A stretch of DNA of 16,073 bases from CALOAD01 sp942491415 (GCA_942491415.1 CALOAD010000006.1:1-16073); one strand, 5' to 3'. Shown: positions 1-8,381, numbered from the stretch's first letter. The notes: a model not told the origin generated them from the letters alone. Translations and numbers: made by a program.

Positions 1-153
1 AATATGAACCTTTGCATACCTATAATCCGGTGAAAGCTCAACATCAGTTACAGTAATAATTCCTTCTATTCTAGGATCTTTTATTCCTTGTTGAATTATT
101 TGGCTAAGTTCTTTTATCAGTGCTTTTCTGATTTTTTCAGCTCTGGTATTCAT
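1..153 (-). CDS. rbfA: ribosome-binding factor A (5' part, runs off the left edge)
   Basis: RbfA is a small KH-fold protein that binds the 30S precursor and is needed for late 16S rRNA maturation, especially in the cold. Only the first 51 codons are in the window. They read MNTRAEKIRKALIKELSQII, followed by an IKDPRIEG segment and a VTDVELSPDYRYAKVHI strand. The IKDPRI and S-x-D-x-x-x-AKV patterns are hallmarks of the RbfA family. The start is the ATG whose complement lies at 151-153, preceded by AGGAG with about 9 nt spacing. It is the last visible gene of the rimP-nusA-ylxR-infB-rbfA operon, 29 bp after the infB stop, and is probably co-transcribed. The visible part shows no defect. Identification is confident despite truncation by the window. 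Confidence 0.93.
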   Translation of the reverse strand, partial: MNTRAEKIRKALIKELSQIIQQGIKDPRIEGIITVTDVELSPDYRYAKVHI

Positions 154-182
154 TATTATAAACTCCTGATGTTAAAATAGTC

Positions 183-2727
183 TTATACGAGAGAATGACG
201 TTTAATTTCTTCCTGAGTAAGGACTTTAATTATATCGCCTTCTTGAAGATCATTAAACTTATCAAATGAGATTCCGCATTCGTAGCCGCTTGCAACTTCT
301 TTTACATCATCTTTAAAACGTTTAAGCTGATTTAAAGTTCCTTTGAAGATTTCTTTGTTATCCCTAAATACTTTAGCTTCTTTATTACGAATAACTTTTC
401 CTTCAAGGACATAACATCCGGCAATTTTAACATTTTTACCAACGGTAAATATCTGTCTTATTTCAGCAGTACCTATTTCAACTTCTTTATATTCCGGCTC
501 TAATAATCCAAGCATTGTTTGCTCAACATCTTCAAGCATTTTATAAATAATATCGTATTTTCTTATTACAACACCTTCATCAGAAGCTACTCTAAACGCA
601 TTTGCATCTTCTTTTACCCCGAAACCAATAATAATAGCATCACTGGCAGATGCGAGCATTACATCAGCTTCTGAAATATCTCCAACTGCAAGATGAAGAA
701 CTTTTACGAAAATTTGTTTTGTTTCAAGTTGCTGAAGTGCTGCACTAACAGCCTCTGCTGATCCGTGAGTTGTTGCTTTAATAATTATATTAAGCTCTTT
801 TGTTTCGCCTTCAACTTTTTTAATCATTGTTTCACGTTTCGCATGCACAGGAGCCATTGTTTCCAATCTTGAACTTCTAGCTTCTTCTTTTCTTTTATTA
901 ATAATATCTTTCATTATTTTGTCGCTAGCTACAACTTCAAAAATTTCTCCAGCTTCAGGAATTTCAGAAAGCCCTAATACTTCAACTGGAGTACTTGGGC
1001 CGGCTTTTTTAATTCTGTTGCCAAAATCATCAATCAAAGCTCTTATTTTCCCGCCTACGGTACCTACAACTACGTGATCACCAACTCTAAGAGTTCCTGT
1101 CTTTACAAGGAAAGTTGCAACAGCACCTTTACCCTTATCAAGCTTAGATTCTATTATTACGCCTGCTGCGGGTCTGTTAGGATTTGCTTTTAATTCCTGA
1201 ATTTCTGATACAAGTAAAATATACTCAAGCAGTTCATCAAGATTCAAGGCTTGTAGGGCACTTACTTCGACTGTAATCGTGTCACCGCCCCATTTTTCAG
1301 CCACTAAACCGTGTTCGGTGAGCTGTTGTAAAACTCTATCAGGATCAGCGCCTTCTTTATCAATTTTGTTTACTGAAATAATTATAGGAACTTTTGCGGC
1401 TTTGGTCATGATTTATAGCTTCAATTGTTTGCGGCATAATTCCGTCATCCGCAGCAACAACGAGGATTACAATATCTGTAATTTGTGCACCCCTTGCTCT
1501 CATTGCGGTAAAAGCACTGTGTCCAGGTGTATCTACGAAAACTATTTTTTTGCTATCAACTTCTGCTGTATAAGCACCAATAGATTGTGTTATACCACCT
1601 GCTTCAGTACTGACAATTTTATGTTTTGATTTTCTTATTGCATCAAGCAGGGTAGTTTTTCCGTGGTCAACATGCCCCATAATTGTAACCACAGGAGATT
1701 TTTCAACAAGTTTTGATTCATCTTCCTTAAAAGTTATTGCTGTTGATTTCTCTTCTTCTTCAGTTTCTTTTACTTCTTCAATAAGAGTATATTCTAACGC
1801 TTCAGCGGATTTTTTAGCAGTTTCAAGGTCAATAGTTTGATTAACTGTAGCTAATACTCCTGACATCATTAATTCTTTTATAATAACAGCAACGCTAATT
1901 CCCATTTTTTCTGCAAGTTCTCCAACTGTTAATGCAGAATTTAAGGAAATTTCTTTAATTTGTTCTTTTGCTTCTTCTTCAGCTTTTGCTTTTTTCTCAG
2001 CAAGTTTAGCTTGCATTTTCTGTTCAGCAATTCGTTCTTGTTCTTGTTTAATTTTTTCTTTAAACTTATCTGTTTTTCTAGGCATTTCTGCTGGTCTGCG
2101 AGCAGGTCTTCCGGTATCCATCTGACTTTCAGTCGGTCTCACAGTTGAAGGAGGACGACTTATAGGCTGTCTAAAGTCTTTATTAAACTTATTTCTAGGT
2201 TCAAATTTTTTCTCCCCTTCTCTTTGCGGTGGTCCTACTCGATTGTCATTTGGCCTTGCAGTAGAATGAGGTCGATTCATAGGTTGCCTAAAATCTTTAT
2301 TAAATTTATTTCTTGGTTCAAATCTTTTTTCTCCTTCTTTTCTAACAGGCTGTTGACCTGGTCTAGAAGGAGGTATAGGTCTTTGTTGAGGTTTAAAGAA
2401 TTCTTTAGGTTTGGCTTCCCCTTTTGGCTGAAATTTTGTTTCAGTTTTTGGGTAAACTTTTATTTCAGGTTGTTTTGGCTTTTCAACATGTTGCTTGGGT
2501 TCCTCAACCTGTTTTTTTGGAGCTTCAATTTTTTTTGCTTTTTCAGGAACTGAAGAATCTTTTCCTTTTAGAATAGTCTCAAGTTTTTTTGCTTCTTCCT
2601 CACTAATCGTGCTGGAATGAGATTTCACATCAATCCCCAGTTTATTTGAAAGAGCATTTATAACTTCTTTATTGGGAAGTTCTAATTTTTTTGCTATTTC
2701 GTGTATTCTAACTCGTTTTACTGTCAT
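183..2727 (-). CDS. infB: translation initiation factor IF-2, with one frameshift near 1404
   Basis: IF-2 is the GTPase that brings fMet-tRNA to the 30S subunit and promotes subunit joining. Two adjacent frames together encode it. The first (2727 to about 1405) holds an N-terminal IF2_N domain (residues 1-50), a basic Pro/Gln/Lys/Arg-rich linker with a 39-residue tandem repeat (131-208), a charged helix (220-260), a second IF2_N domain (about 262-312) and the start of the G domain with GHVDHGKT (351-358) and DTPGH (399-403). The second frame continues with AAKVPIIISVNKIDKEG and runs through domains II to IV to a TAA. The break falls after AINHD. Removing one base of the GG at 1404-1405 gives AINHDKAAKVP, as in the family, and an 847-residue protein. 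The ATG start has AGGAG 7 nt upstream. infB is essential, so this is most likely a sequence error. Confidence 0.93.
2104..2337 (-). repeat. tandem 39-codon repeat in the IF-2 linker
   Basis: Two tandem copies of a 117-bp unit encode residues 131-169 and 170-208 of IF-2. The most conserved stretch is EGEK(R/K)FEPRNKFNKDFRQP, followed by a looser RPxSTxRP. Synonymous positions differ between the copies, for example in the codons for FEPRNKF, so this is not a fresh duplication. Conservation is mainly at the protein level. The unit is basic and probably disordered. Confidence 0.85.
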
Positions 2728-2746
2728 TAATTTTCTCCTGGGAATG

Positions 2747-3007
2747 TTATATATTTTTATTTTCGATTAAATATTGAATTTTATCAACAATATTTTCTGA
2801 AATTGCTATTTTTAAAGTTTTATCGAATCGTTTCTTTTTAATTGCATTTTTCATGCACACTTTATTATAACAAAGATAAGAAGATCGACCAAAATTGCTA
2901 GAATCGGGATTTACCAAGACTTCTCGAGAATCATGCTTTTTCATCACTCTAATCATTTGAGAAGTTTCTTCAATTTTACCGCACCCTATGCATTTTCTAA
3001 GGGGCAA
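2747..3007 (-). CDS. ylxR: YlxR family RNA-binding protein (DUF448), TTG start
   Basis: This is a small basic protein of the YlxR/DUF448 family, which is typically encoded between nusA and infB. Structural work proposed RNA binding, and some members have been linked to transcription or nucleoid regulation. The 86 residues begin MPLRKCIGCGKIEE, giving the paired cysteines CIGC, and include the signature GRSSYLCYNKVC followed by KKKRFDKTLK. The start is a TTG at 3005-3007. It lies one codon after the nusA TAA in the same frame, so it is the most upstream start possible. A GGAGG inside the end of nusA sits 8 nt away. The next ATG would delete the conserved cysteine pair. The short spacing on both sides suggests translational coupling within the operon. 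Confidence 0.92.
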   Translation of the reverse strand: MPLRKCIGCGKIEETSQMIRVMKKHDSREVLVNPDSSNFGRSSYLCYNKVCMKNAIKKKRFDKTLKIAISENIVDKIQYLIENKNI

Positions 3008-3010
3008 TTT

Positions 3011-4296
3011 TTAGTCCTCCTCCTTTTCTTCTACTAAAATTTCCTCTTCTTCGTTTTCAGCTTCTTCTGATTCAACTTGATCTTCTTCAGCTTCTATTTC
3101 TTCAGGAACTTCCTCTTCAAGTTCTTCTGAAATTTCAGCTTCTTCAGTGACTTCATTTATTTGATTTTCAATGAGACCTTTTTCTATTTCTTCTTCTTCA
3201 ATCTGCTGTTCTTCATATTCATCGTATTCTCTTTCCATTTCCTCGTATCTTGAAAGACTCTTAATATCAAGTCTCCATCCAGTTAATCTGTGCGCAAGTC
3301 TTACGTTTTGACCTTCTTTACCAATAGCAAGACTTAATTGATCATCCGGCACAATTATCATAGCTGCTTTGTTTTCAGGAGTATCTTCCAATATATTTAC
3401 TGAAATTACTCTAGCTGGAGAAAGAGCGTTAGTAATATATTCAACCGGATCTTCAAAATATCTTACGATGTCAATTTTTTCATTTTTAAGTTCATTAACA
3501 ATTGTTTGAATCCTAGCCCCTCTTGACCAATACATGCTCCAACTGGATCAACATTAGGATCCACGCTTTCTACAGCAATTTTTGTCCTGAATCCTGCTTC
3601 TCTTGAAACAGATTTAATTACAATAATTCCATCTTCAATTTCTGGAACTTCAAGTTCAAAAAGTTCCTGTACAATTTTAGGATCTGTTTGTGAAAGTATA
3701 ACTTGCGGAAGCCTGCTGGTTTCTTTTACATCCTTTACACAAACTCTAATTCTGTCGTTTATTCTGTAATATTCTCTTGGTATTTGATAATTTTTCGGTA
3801 AAATAGCATCTGCTCTACCGATATTAACAATAACATTTCTTGCTTCAACTCTTCTAATTACGCCTGTAAGGAGTGTGCCTTTCTTGGAGTTAAATTCATC
3901 AAGAATCAATTGTCTTTCAGCTTCTCGTATACGTTGAGTTATAACTTGTTTAGCGGATTGAGCAGCAATTCTTCCAAAATCAGCAGGAGTTACATCTACT
4001 TGAATCTCATCTCCTAATTTAGCGTCAGGATTAATTTGTTTAGCTTCTGCTAAAATTATCTCTGTATGCTCACTTTGAATATCTTCAGTAACTTCTTTTA
4101 TTCTAAAAACACCAATTTCGCCGTTAACTTCATCAACAGCAGCTACAATATTTGAGACCTGATCACTTTTAATGTGTTTTTTGTAAGCTGAAATCATAGC
4201 ATCACAAATTGATCTTATAATTGTTTCTTTTGGAATACCTTTTTCTCTTTCGAGTTGTTCTGTTGCTTCGATAAGAGTTTTGCCGACTTTAATCAC
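3011..4296 (-). CDS. nusA: transcription termination/antitermination factor NusA, with one frameshift near 3523
   Basis: NusA binds RNA polymerase and nascent RNA, modulating pausing, termination and antitermination. The first frame (4296 to about 3525) has the N-terminal polymerase-binding domain (about 1-130), an S1 domain (about 140-200) and the start of KH1, breaking after DPNVDPVGACIGQ. The next frame resumes with RGARIQTIVNELKNEKIDIV and continues through KH2 (DDQLSLAIGKEGQNVRLAHR) to TAA. Adding one T to the TT at 3523-3524 restores GQRGARIQ, the family consensus, and gives 428 residues. After KH2, residues 350-428 form an acidic tail, about half Glu or Asp. The start is GTG at 4294-4296 with AAGGAG 8 nt upstream, 18 bp after the rimP stop. 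Because nusA is essential in most bacteria and one base restores it, sequence error is the likeliest explanation. Confidence 0.93.
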
Positions 4297-4314
4297 GTCT
4301 ATATCTCCTTATTA

Positions 4315-4806
4315 TTAATAATTATATTCAGGTTCTAGTTTTACATAAGAAATGTCTTCTTTTTTAAGTTGTAAAAGACCTTCCTCACCTATTATTTCTA
4401 CTGTTAAGCCATCTTTTTCAGTGTAATTTTTTATTATGGCTAAAAATATCTTTTGTTCTCTTTCAACACTTTTTTTAACTTTTATTTTAACTCGTTTTTC
4501 TTTAAAGATTTCATATTCTTTGTCTGATTTAAGTTTTCTATCAGACCCAGGACTACTAACTTCTAAATAGAAAGGAACTGGAATTATTTCCTCTAACTGC
4601 TCGTCAATTTTTTTTGTAATAGTTTTGCAGTTATCATGTGTTACATTACCTTCTGAATTATAAACAAAGATTCTTAAATGCCAATTACCTGAATCTTTAA
4701 CAAAATTCACTTCTAAAAGAAGCAATCCGCATTCTTCTACTGCCTTTTCAATTAAAGGCATAATAGCTTTCATTATTTCAGGTTTATTAATATTGATATT
4801 TTTCAT
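4315..4806 (-). CDS. rimP: ribosome maturation factor RimP
   Basis: RimP assists 30S subunit assembly and is the usual first gene of nusA operons. From the ATG at 4804-4806 the protein has 163 residues. The N-terminal alpha/beta domain contains LIEKAVEECGLLLLEVNFVKD, with LRIFVYNSEGNVTHDNCKTI after it. The family signature YLEVSSPGSDRKLKSDKEYE lies near the middle, and an SH3-like C-terminal domain ends in LLQLKKEDISYVKLEPE. A GTG two codons upstream (4810-4812) is an alternative start. Neither has a strong Shine-Dalgarno sequence, and I prefer the ATG. rimP heads the minus-strand operon and is preceded by a long, hairpin-rich leader. The gene is intact. Confidence 0.93.
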   Translation of the reverse strand: MKNININKPEIMKAIMPLIEKAVEECGLLLLEVNFVKDSGNWHLRIFVYNSEGNVTHDNCKTITKKIDEQLEEIIPVPFYLEVSSPGSDRKLKSDKEYEIFKEKRVKIKVKKSVEREQKIFLAIIKNYTEKDGLTVEIIGEEGLLQLKKEDISYVKLEPEYNY

Positions 4807-5005
4807 AAGCACTTTCTATAGCAGGTTAATTGTTAAATAGTGATTCCTGTTTTTAGGGTACCCTTTTAACTAAACGTTAGTAAAAGAAGGGTGGGCACAA
4901 AACCTCAACTATTTTAGATCCTTCTAAATCTAAAAACCATTTTTGTTTAGGTATAACTTAAACAAAGAGAGCAGGAATAGACCTACTCTCTTTTGAGTTG
5001 ATGTC
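4807..5005 (-). other. hairpin-rich 5' leader of the rimP operon (candidate regulatory leader)
   Basis: About 195 nt separate the candidate rimP promoter from the rimP start, with no credible gene. In transcript order there are three inverted repeats. At 4993-4964 an 11-bp stem with one mismatch has arms AAAGAGAG/CTCTCTTT plus AGG/CCT. At 4935-4912 there is an 8-bp stem (TTTTAGAT/ATCTAAAA). At 4892-4860 a long stem has three helical blocks (ACCC/GGGT, TTTT/AAAA, ACTAA/TTAGT). None is followed at once by a long U-run, so classical attenuation is not evident. The stems could bind a protein or protect the 5' end. The hairpins are seen directly; the regulatory role is inferred. Confidence 0.4.
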
Positions 5006-5034
5006 ATATTAACACCAAATTAATTAATTTACAA
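5006..5034 (-). promoter_or_regulatory. candidate sigma70-type promoter for rimP-nusA-ylxR-infB-rbfA
   Basis: On the minus strand TTGTAA (complement at 5029-5034) is followed after exactly 17 bp by TAATAT (complement at 5006-5011). Each matches the consensus at 4 of 6 positions. Transcription would begin near 4999, just before the first leader hairpin. The surroundings are very AT-rich, so chance matches are common. Confidence 0.4.
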
Positions 5035-5186
5035 TTAAATTGTTACAGTCGAGTAATAGAAATATTTTATAAAGAAAAATCTATATACTTTAAATCTGTT
5101 TTTTTATTTTTGTCTGTATTTTTTTATATATATTTATACACAAAATACGCAATTTTATCTTGTTTATGAATTCTCGTTATGGTATT

Positions 5187-5195
5187 TGTTATAGA
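5187..5195 (+). promoter_or_regulatory. candidate extended -10 promoter for ppdK
   Basis: TG at 5187-5188, one base, then TATAGA at 5190-5195 form an extended -10 pattern about 70 bp before the ppdK start. No good -35 is at the right distance, as expected for an extended -10 promoter. The predicted start site near 5202 falls inside the palindrome at 5198-5217. The call is weak because the region is AT-rich. Confidence 0.3.
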
Positions 5196-5197
5196 CA

Positions 5198-5217
5198 AAT
5201 GTTTAATTTTAAACATT
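5198..5217. repeat. 9-bp perfect inverted repeat upstream of ppdK (operator candidate)
   Basis: AATGTTTAA and TTAAACATT are perfect inverted arms separated by TT. The 20-bp palindrome lies directly after the candidate ppdK -10 element and 46 bp before the start codon. A dimeric repressor bound here would cover the transcription start. It could equally form a hairpin in the leader RNA. No regulator gene is adjacent. Confidence 0.45.
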
Positions 5218-5263
5218 AATCTCGTAATTAGTGAAGAAAAATCTAAACAGAGAGGTGGATTTT

Positions 5264-7933
5264 ATGACACAGAAACGTGTTTATCTTTTCAAAGAAGGCG
5301 ATGCAACTATGAGAAACCTTCTTGGAGGAAAAGGAGCAAACCTTGCAGAAATGACAAATGCTGGACTTCCAGTACCACAAGGTTTAACAATCACAACAGA
5401 AACTTGTATGGAGTACATTGACAACGGAAATGCAATGCCCGCAGGTTTAATGGACGATGTAAAAGCGGCATTAACTAATGTAGAAAATGAAACCGGTAAA
5501 AAATTCGGTGATGCTTCAAACCCATTATTACTTTCTGTAAGATCAGGCGCAAGACTTAGCATGCCTGGTATGATGGAAACAATTTTAAACCTTGGTTTAA
5601 ATGATGAAACCATTAAAGGGGTATTAAACTTAACAAACAATGAAAGATTTGCATACGATAGTTATCGTAGATTCTTAACAATGTTTGGAAGCGTTGTTCT
5701 TGAAATGGATAGAATCCTTTTTGAAGATATTCTTGATGAAATTAAAAAAGAAGAAAAAGTCGAAACAGACGCAGATGTAAGTACTGAAGGATTCAAAAAA
5801 TCAGTTGAATTATATAAACAACTTATCAAAGAACATACAGGAAAAGAATTTCCACAGGATCCTTATGAACAACTTCAAGCAGCTATAGAAGCTGTTTTCA
5901 GTTCTTGGAATATTCCAAGAGCTATCGCTTATAGAAACCACTACAGAATTGATCACAGATATGGAACAGCTGTAAACGTACAATCAATGGTATTCGGCAA
6001 CATGGGTGATGATTCCGCAACAGGCGTATCATTCACACGTAACCCAAGTACCGGAGAAAACAAATTCTACGGCGAATATCTTACAAACGCACAAGGCGAA
6101 GACGTTGTTGCCGGTATCAGAACACCAAAACCAATTTCTGAACTTGCTGTCGAAATGCCTGCACTTTACAACGAATATGTTGAAATCGCACAAAAACTTG
6201 AACGTCATTATAAAGATATTCAAGATATGGAATTTACTATTGAAAAAGGTAAATTATATATCCTTCAAACAAGAAGTGGTAAAAGAACAGCACAAGCTGC
6301 TCTCAAAATTGCTATTGATTTAGAATCAGAAGGAATTATTACAAAAGAAAAAGCTTTACAGCTTGTAGAATCTTCACAATTATATCAATTATTACTTCCT
6401 AGCTTTACAGATGCAGCTAAAAAAGATGCAAAAATTATTGCTAAAGGCTTAAACGCTTCTCCTGGAGCAGCTGTTGGTAAAATCGTTTTTGATCCTTCAG
6501 AAGTTGAAGAAAGAGCTAATGCCGGAGAAAAAGTAATTCTTGTCAGAATCGAAACATGTCCTGATGATATTCACGGAATGATTCCTGCACAAGGAGTATT
6601 AACTTCAAGAGGCGGAAACACATCTCACGCAGCAGTTGTTGCACGTGGAATGGGTAAACCATGCGTAGCTGGTTGCGAAACAATTAAAATTGACCTTGAA
6701 AAAGAAACAATGACTTCACCTGAAGGAAAAGTTTTCAAAAAAGGCGATATTATTTCACTTGATGGCGCAACAGGCGAAATATTCGAAGGTACTATCGAAA
6801 CAGTTATTCCTGAATTAGGCGGCGATTTCGAGAAATTCCTCGGATGGGCTGATGACGTAAAAACATTAGCAGTAAGAGCAAATGCTGATACACCTCAAGA
6901 TGTTAAAAAAGCAGTTGAACTTGGAGCAGTTGGAGTTGGTCTTTGCAGAACAGAACATATGTTTATGGAAACAGAAAGACTTCCTGTTGTACAAAAAATG
7001 ATTGTTGCCGGAACTAAAGAAGCAAGAAAAGAAGCACTTGCAGAACTTCTTCCAATGCAGTATCAAGATTTCAAAGATATGTACACAGCTCTTAACGGCT
7101 TACCAATGACAATTCGTCTTTTAGACCCACCACTTCACGAATTCCTTCCTAATAAAGAAGAATTAATTGCTGAAGTTGCAACATTAAGAGCTAAAGGACA
7201 AGACGCTACTGAAAAAGCAGCATTATTAGAATTAGTTCTTGATATGTCAGAAGCTAATCCAATGATGGGCTTAAGAGGATGCAGATTAGGACTTACATAC
7301 CCTGAAATTAACGAAATGCAAGTTAGAGCTATGTTCGAAGCTGCATGTGATGTTAAATCAGCTGGTATGGACGTAAAACCTGAAGTTATGATACCTCTTA
7401 TCGGTCACGTTAATGAACTTAAAACAGCAAGAACTCAACTTGAAGAAGTTGCTCAGCAAGTAATGCAGGAAAAAGGCGTTGAACTTGATTACCAATTCGG
7501 AACAATGATCGAGATTCCTAGAGCTGCATTAACAGCTGATGATGTTGCTGAATATGCTGAATTCTTCAGCTTCGGAACAAACGACCTTACCCAGATGACT
7601 TTTGGATTCAGTCGTGATGATGCTGAAGGTAAATTCCTTAACAACTACGTAGAAAATGGAATTCTTCCTGAAAACCCATTCCAAACTCTTGATCAAGAGG
7701 GCGTAGGACAATTAATGAAAATTGCTATAGAAAAAGGTCAATCACAAAGACCAAATATTAAACTTGGAATCTGTGGCGAGCACGGTGGAGATCCAGAAAG
7801 CGTAAAATTCTGTCATAGAATTGGCTTAAATTACGTTAGCTGTTCACCATTCAGAGTACCAGTTGCAAGACTTTCCGCTGCACAAGCTGTTCTTGAAGAG
7901 AAAAAAGCTTGTTGTTGCGCAAGTTGCAAATAA
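5264..7933 (+). CDS. ppdK: pyruvate, phosphate dikinase
   Basis: PPDK reversibly converts pyruvate, ATP and phosphate into PEP, AMP and pyrophosphate. In anaerobes it can run in the glycolytic direction with pyrophosphate or supply PEP for gluconeogenesis. The 889 residues, close to the usual 870-890, carry all three domains. The ATP-binding domain contains KGANLAEMTNAGLPVPQG and SVRSGARLSMPGMMETI. The swivelling domain has GGNTSHAAVVARGMGKPCVA with the phosphorylated His455. The PEP/pyruvate barrel contains GLCRTEHMF and ends with GICGEHGGDPES (catalytic Cys837). I chose the ATG at 5264 because AGAGGTGG sits just upstream; a GTG at 5231 would add 11 unconserved residues. The extreme C-terminus is unusual, with four cysteines in six residues (883-888). 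The gene appears monocistronic, ending at a strong terminator. Confidence 0.97.
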   Translation: MTQKRVYLFKEGDATMRNLLGGKGANLAEMTNAGLPVPQGLTITTETCMEYIDNGNAMPAGLMDDVKAALTNVENETGKKFGDASNPLLLSVRSGARLSMPGMMETILNLGLNDETIKGVLNLTNNERFAYDSYRRFLTMFGSVVLEMDRILFEDILDEIKKEEKVETDADVSTEGFKKSVELYKQLIKEHTGKEFPQDPYEQLQAAIEAVFSSWNIPRAIAYRNHYRIDHRYGTAVNVQSMVFGNMGDDSATGVSFTRNPSTGENKFYGEYLTNAQGEDVVAGIRTPKPISELAVEMPALYNEYVEIAQKLERHYKDIQDMEFTIEKGKLYILQTRSGKRTAQAALKIAIDLESEGIITKEKALQLVESSQLYQLLLPSFTDAAKKDAKIIAKGLNASPGAAVGKIVFDPSEVEERANAGEKVILVRIETCPDDIHGMIPAQGVLTSRGGNTSHAAVVARGMGKPCVAGCETIKIDLEKETMTSPEGKVFKKGDIISLDGATGEIFEGTIETVIPELGGDFEKFLGWADDVKTLAVRANADTPQDVKKAVELGAVGVGLCRTEHMFMETERLPVVQKMIVAGTKEARKEALAELLPMQYQDFKDMYTALNGLPMTIRLLDPPLHEFLPNKEELIAEVATLRAKGQDATEKAALLELVLDMSEANPMMGLRGCRLGLTYPEINEMQVRAMFEAACDVKSAGMDVKPEVMIPLIGHVNELKTARTQLEEVAQQVMQEKGVELDYQFGTMIEIPRAALTADDVAEYAEFFSFGTNDLTQMTFGFSRDDAEGKFLNNYVENGILPENPFQTLDQEGVGQLMKIAIEKGQSQRPNIKLGICGEHGGDPESVKFCHRIGLNYVSCSPFRVPVARLSAAQAVLEEKKACCCASCK

Positions 7934-7970
7934 ACTCCAGTAGTTAAACAAACTATAGAGAACTAAAATA

Positions 7971-8004
7971 AAAAAACACCTCTTCTTTCGAAGAGGTGTT
8001 TTTA
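7971..8004. terminator. bidirectional intrinsic terminator between ppdK and the small coiled-coil gene
   Basis: CACCTCTTC (7977-7985) pairs perfectly with GAAGAGGTG (7990-7998) around a TTTC loop. A-runs precede the stem and T-runs follow it, so it works as a rho-independent terminator on both strands. It serves ppdK on the plus strand and the convergent gene at 8024-8311 on the minus strand. Confidence 0.92.
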
Positions 8005-8023
8005 TTCTAACTTTAAAACCTGA

Positions 8024-8311
8024 TTAGACGTATTTAAAGTCTTTCTTTGCGTGATCATCAACTATCTTAACAACAGTATCGTATTCGGTGTTAACGATTT
8101 TGTACTGCGTTTCGAGAGTTTTCATTTCAGAATCAAGTTTTTTGTCCATTACGTGAAGTTGTGATGCCATTTCTGGATAATTCTCTGCTGCTGCTTGAGC
8201 TTCAAAAGCTAATGAAGTTCTTTTCTGAGCTAACATGTTCATTCCAAATTCTAAATCACTTTTGTAACGACAGAGCATTAATTTTCTACATTGAGCGTCG
8301 GCAAGACCCAT
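8024..8311 (-). CDS. small coiled-coil protein of unknown function
   Basis: This gene encodes 95 residues and I cannot name a function. The protein begins MGLADAQCRKLMLCRYKSDL and has no signal peptide or membrane segment. Residues 15-90 look almost entirely helical, with heptad-like spacing in LHVMDKKLDSEMKTLETQYK and the following NTEYDTVVKIVDDHAKK, so a coiled coil is likely. The overall plan (MGL-x-x-AQ-x-R opening, a KSDLEF segment, a C-terminal LDxxxKxLETQ helix and an F-K-Y end) resembles, from memory, small proteins recurring in Melainabacteria genomes; this is unverified. The ATG start is secure, with AAAGGAGG 7 nt upstream, the strongest Shine-Dalgarno sequence in the window, suggesting high expression. 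It shares a terminator with ppdK and is divergent from the exported protein gene. Confidence 0.8.
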   Translation of the reverse strand: MGLADAQCRKLMLCRYKSDLEFGMNMLAQKRTSLAFEAQAAAENYPEMASQLHVMDKKLDSEMKTLETQYKIVNTEYDTVVKIVDDHAKKDFKYV

Positions 8312-8381
8312 AATAAATCCTCCTTTGTAGGTTTATATAGATGGTTTAAGTATGTATTTTATTGATGTGTTTTGTTTCTTA

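Noticed and set aside
1960..2553. Plus-strand open frames rich in Phe and Ser opposite infB
   Set aside because: They are the antisense of Lys/Glu-rich infB codons, have no ribosome-binding sites and make low-complexity products.
1400..3530. Programmed ribosomal frameshifting in infB and nusA
   Set aside because: Neither site has a slippery heptamer or a convincing downstream structure. Homologues are read in one frame, and each break can be read as a one-base length change in a short run.
6006..6323. Plus-strand open frame inside ppdK in another frame
   Set aside because: It lies wholly within a well-conserved PPDK, has no ribosome-binding site and looks like a shadow of biased codon use.
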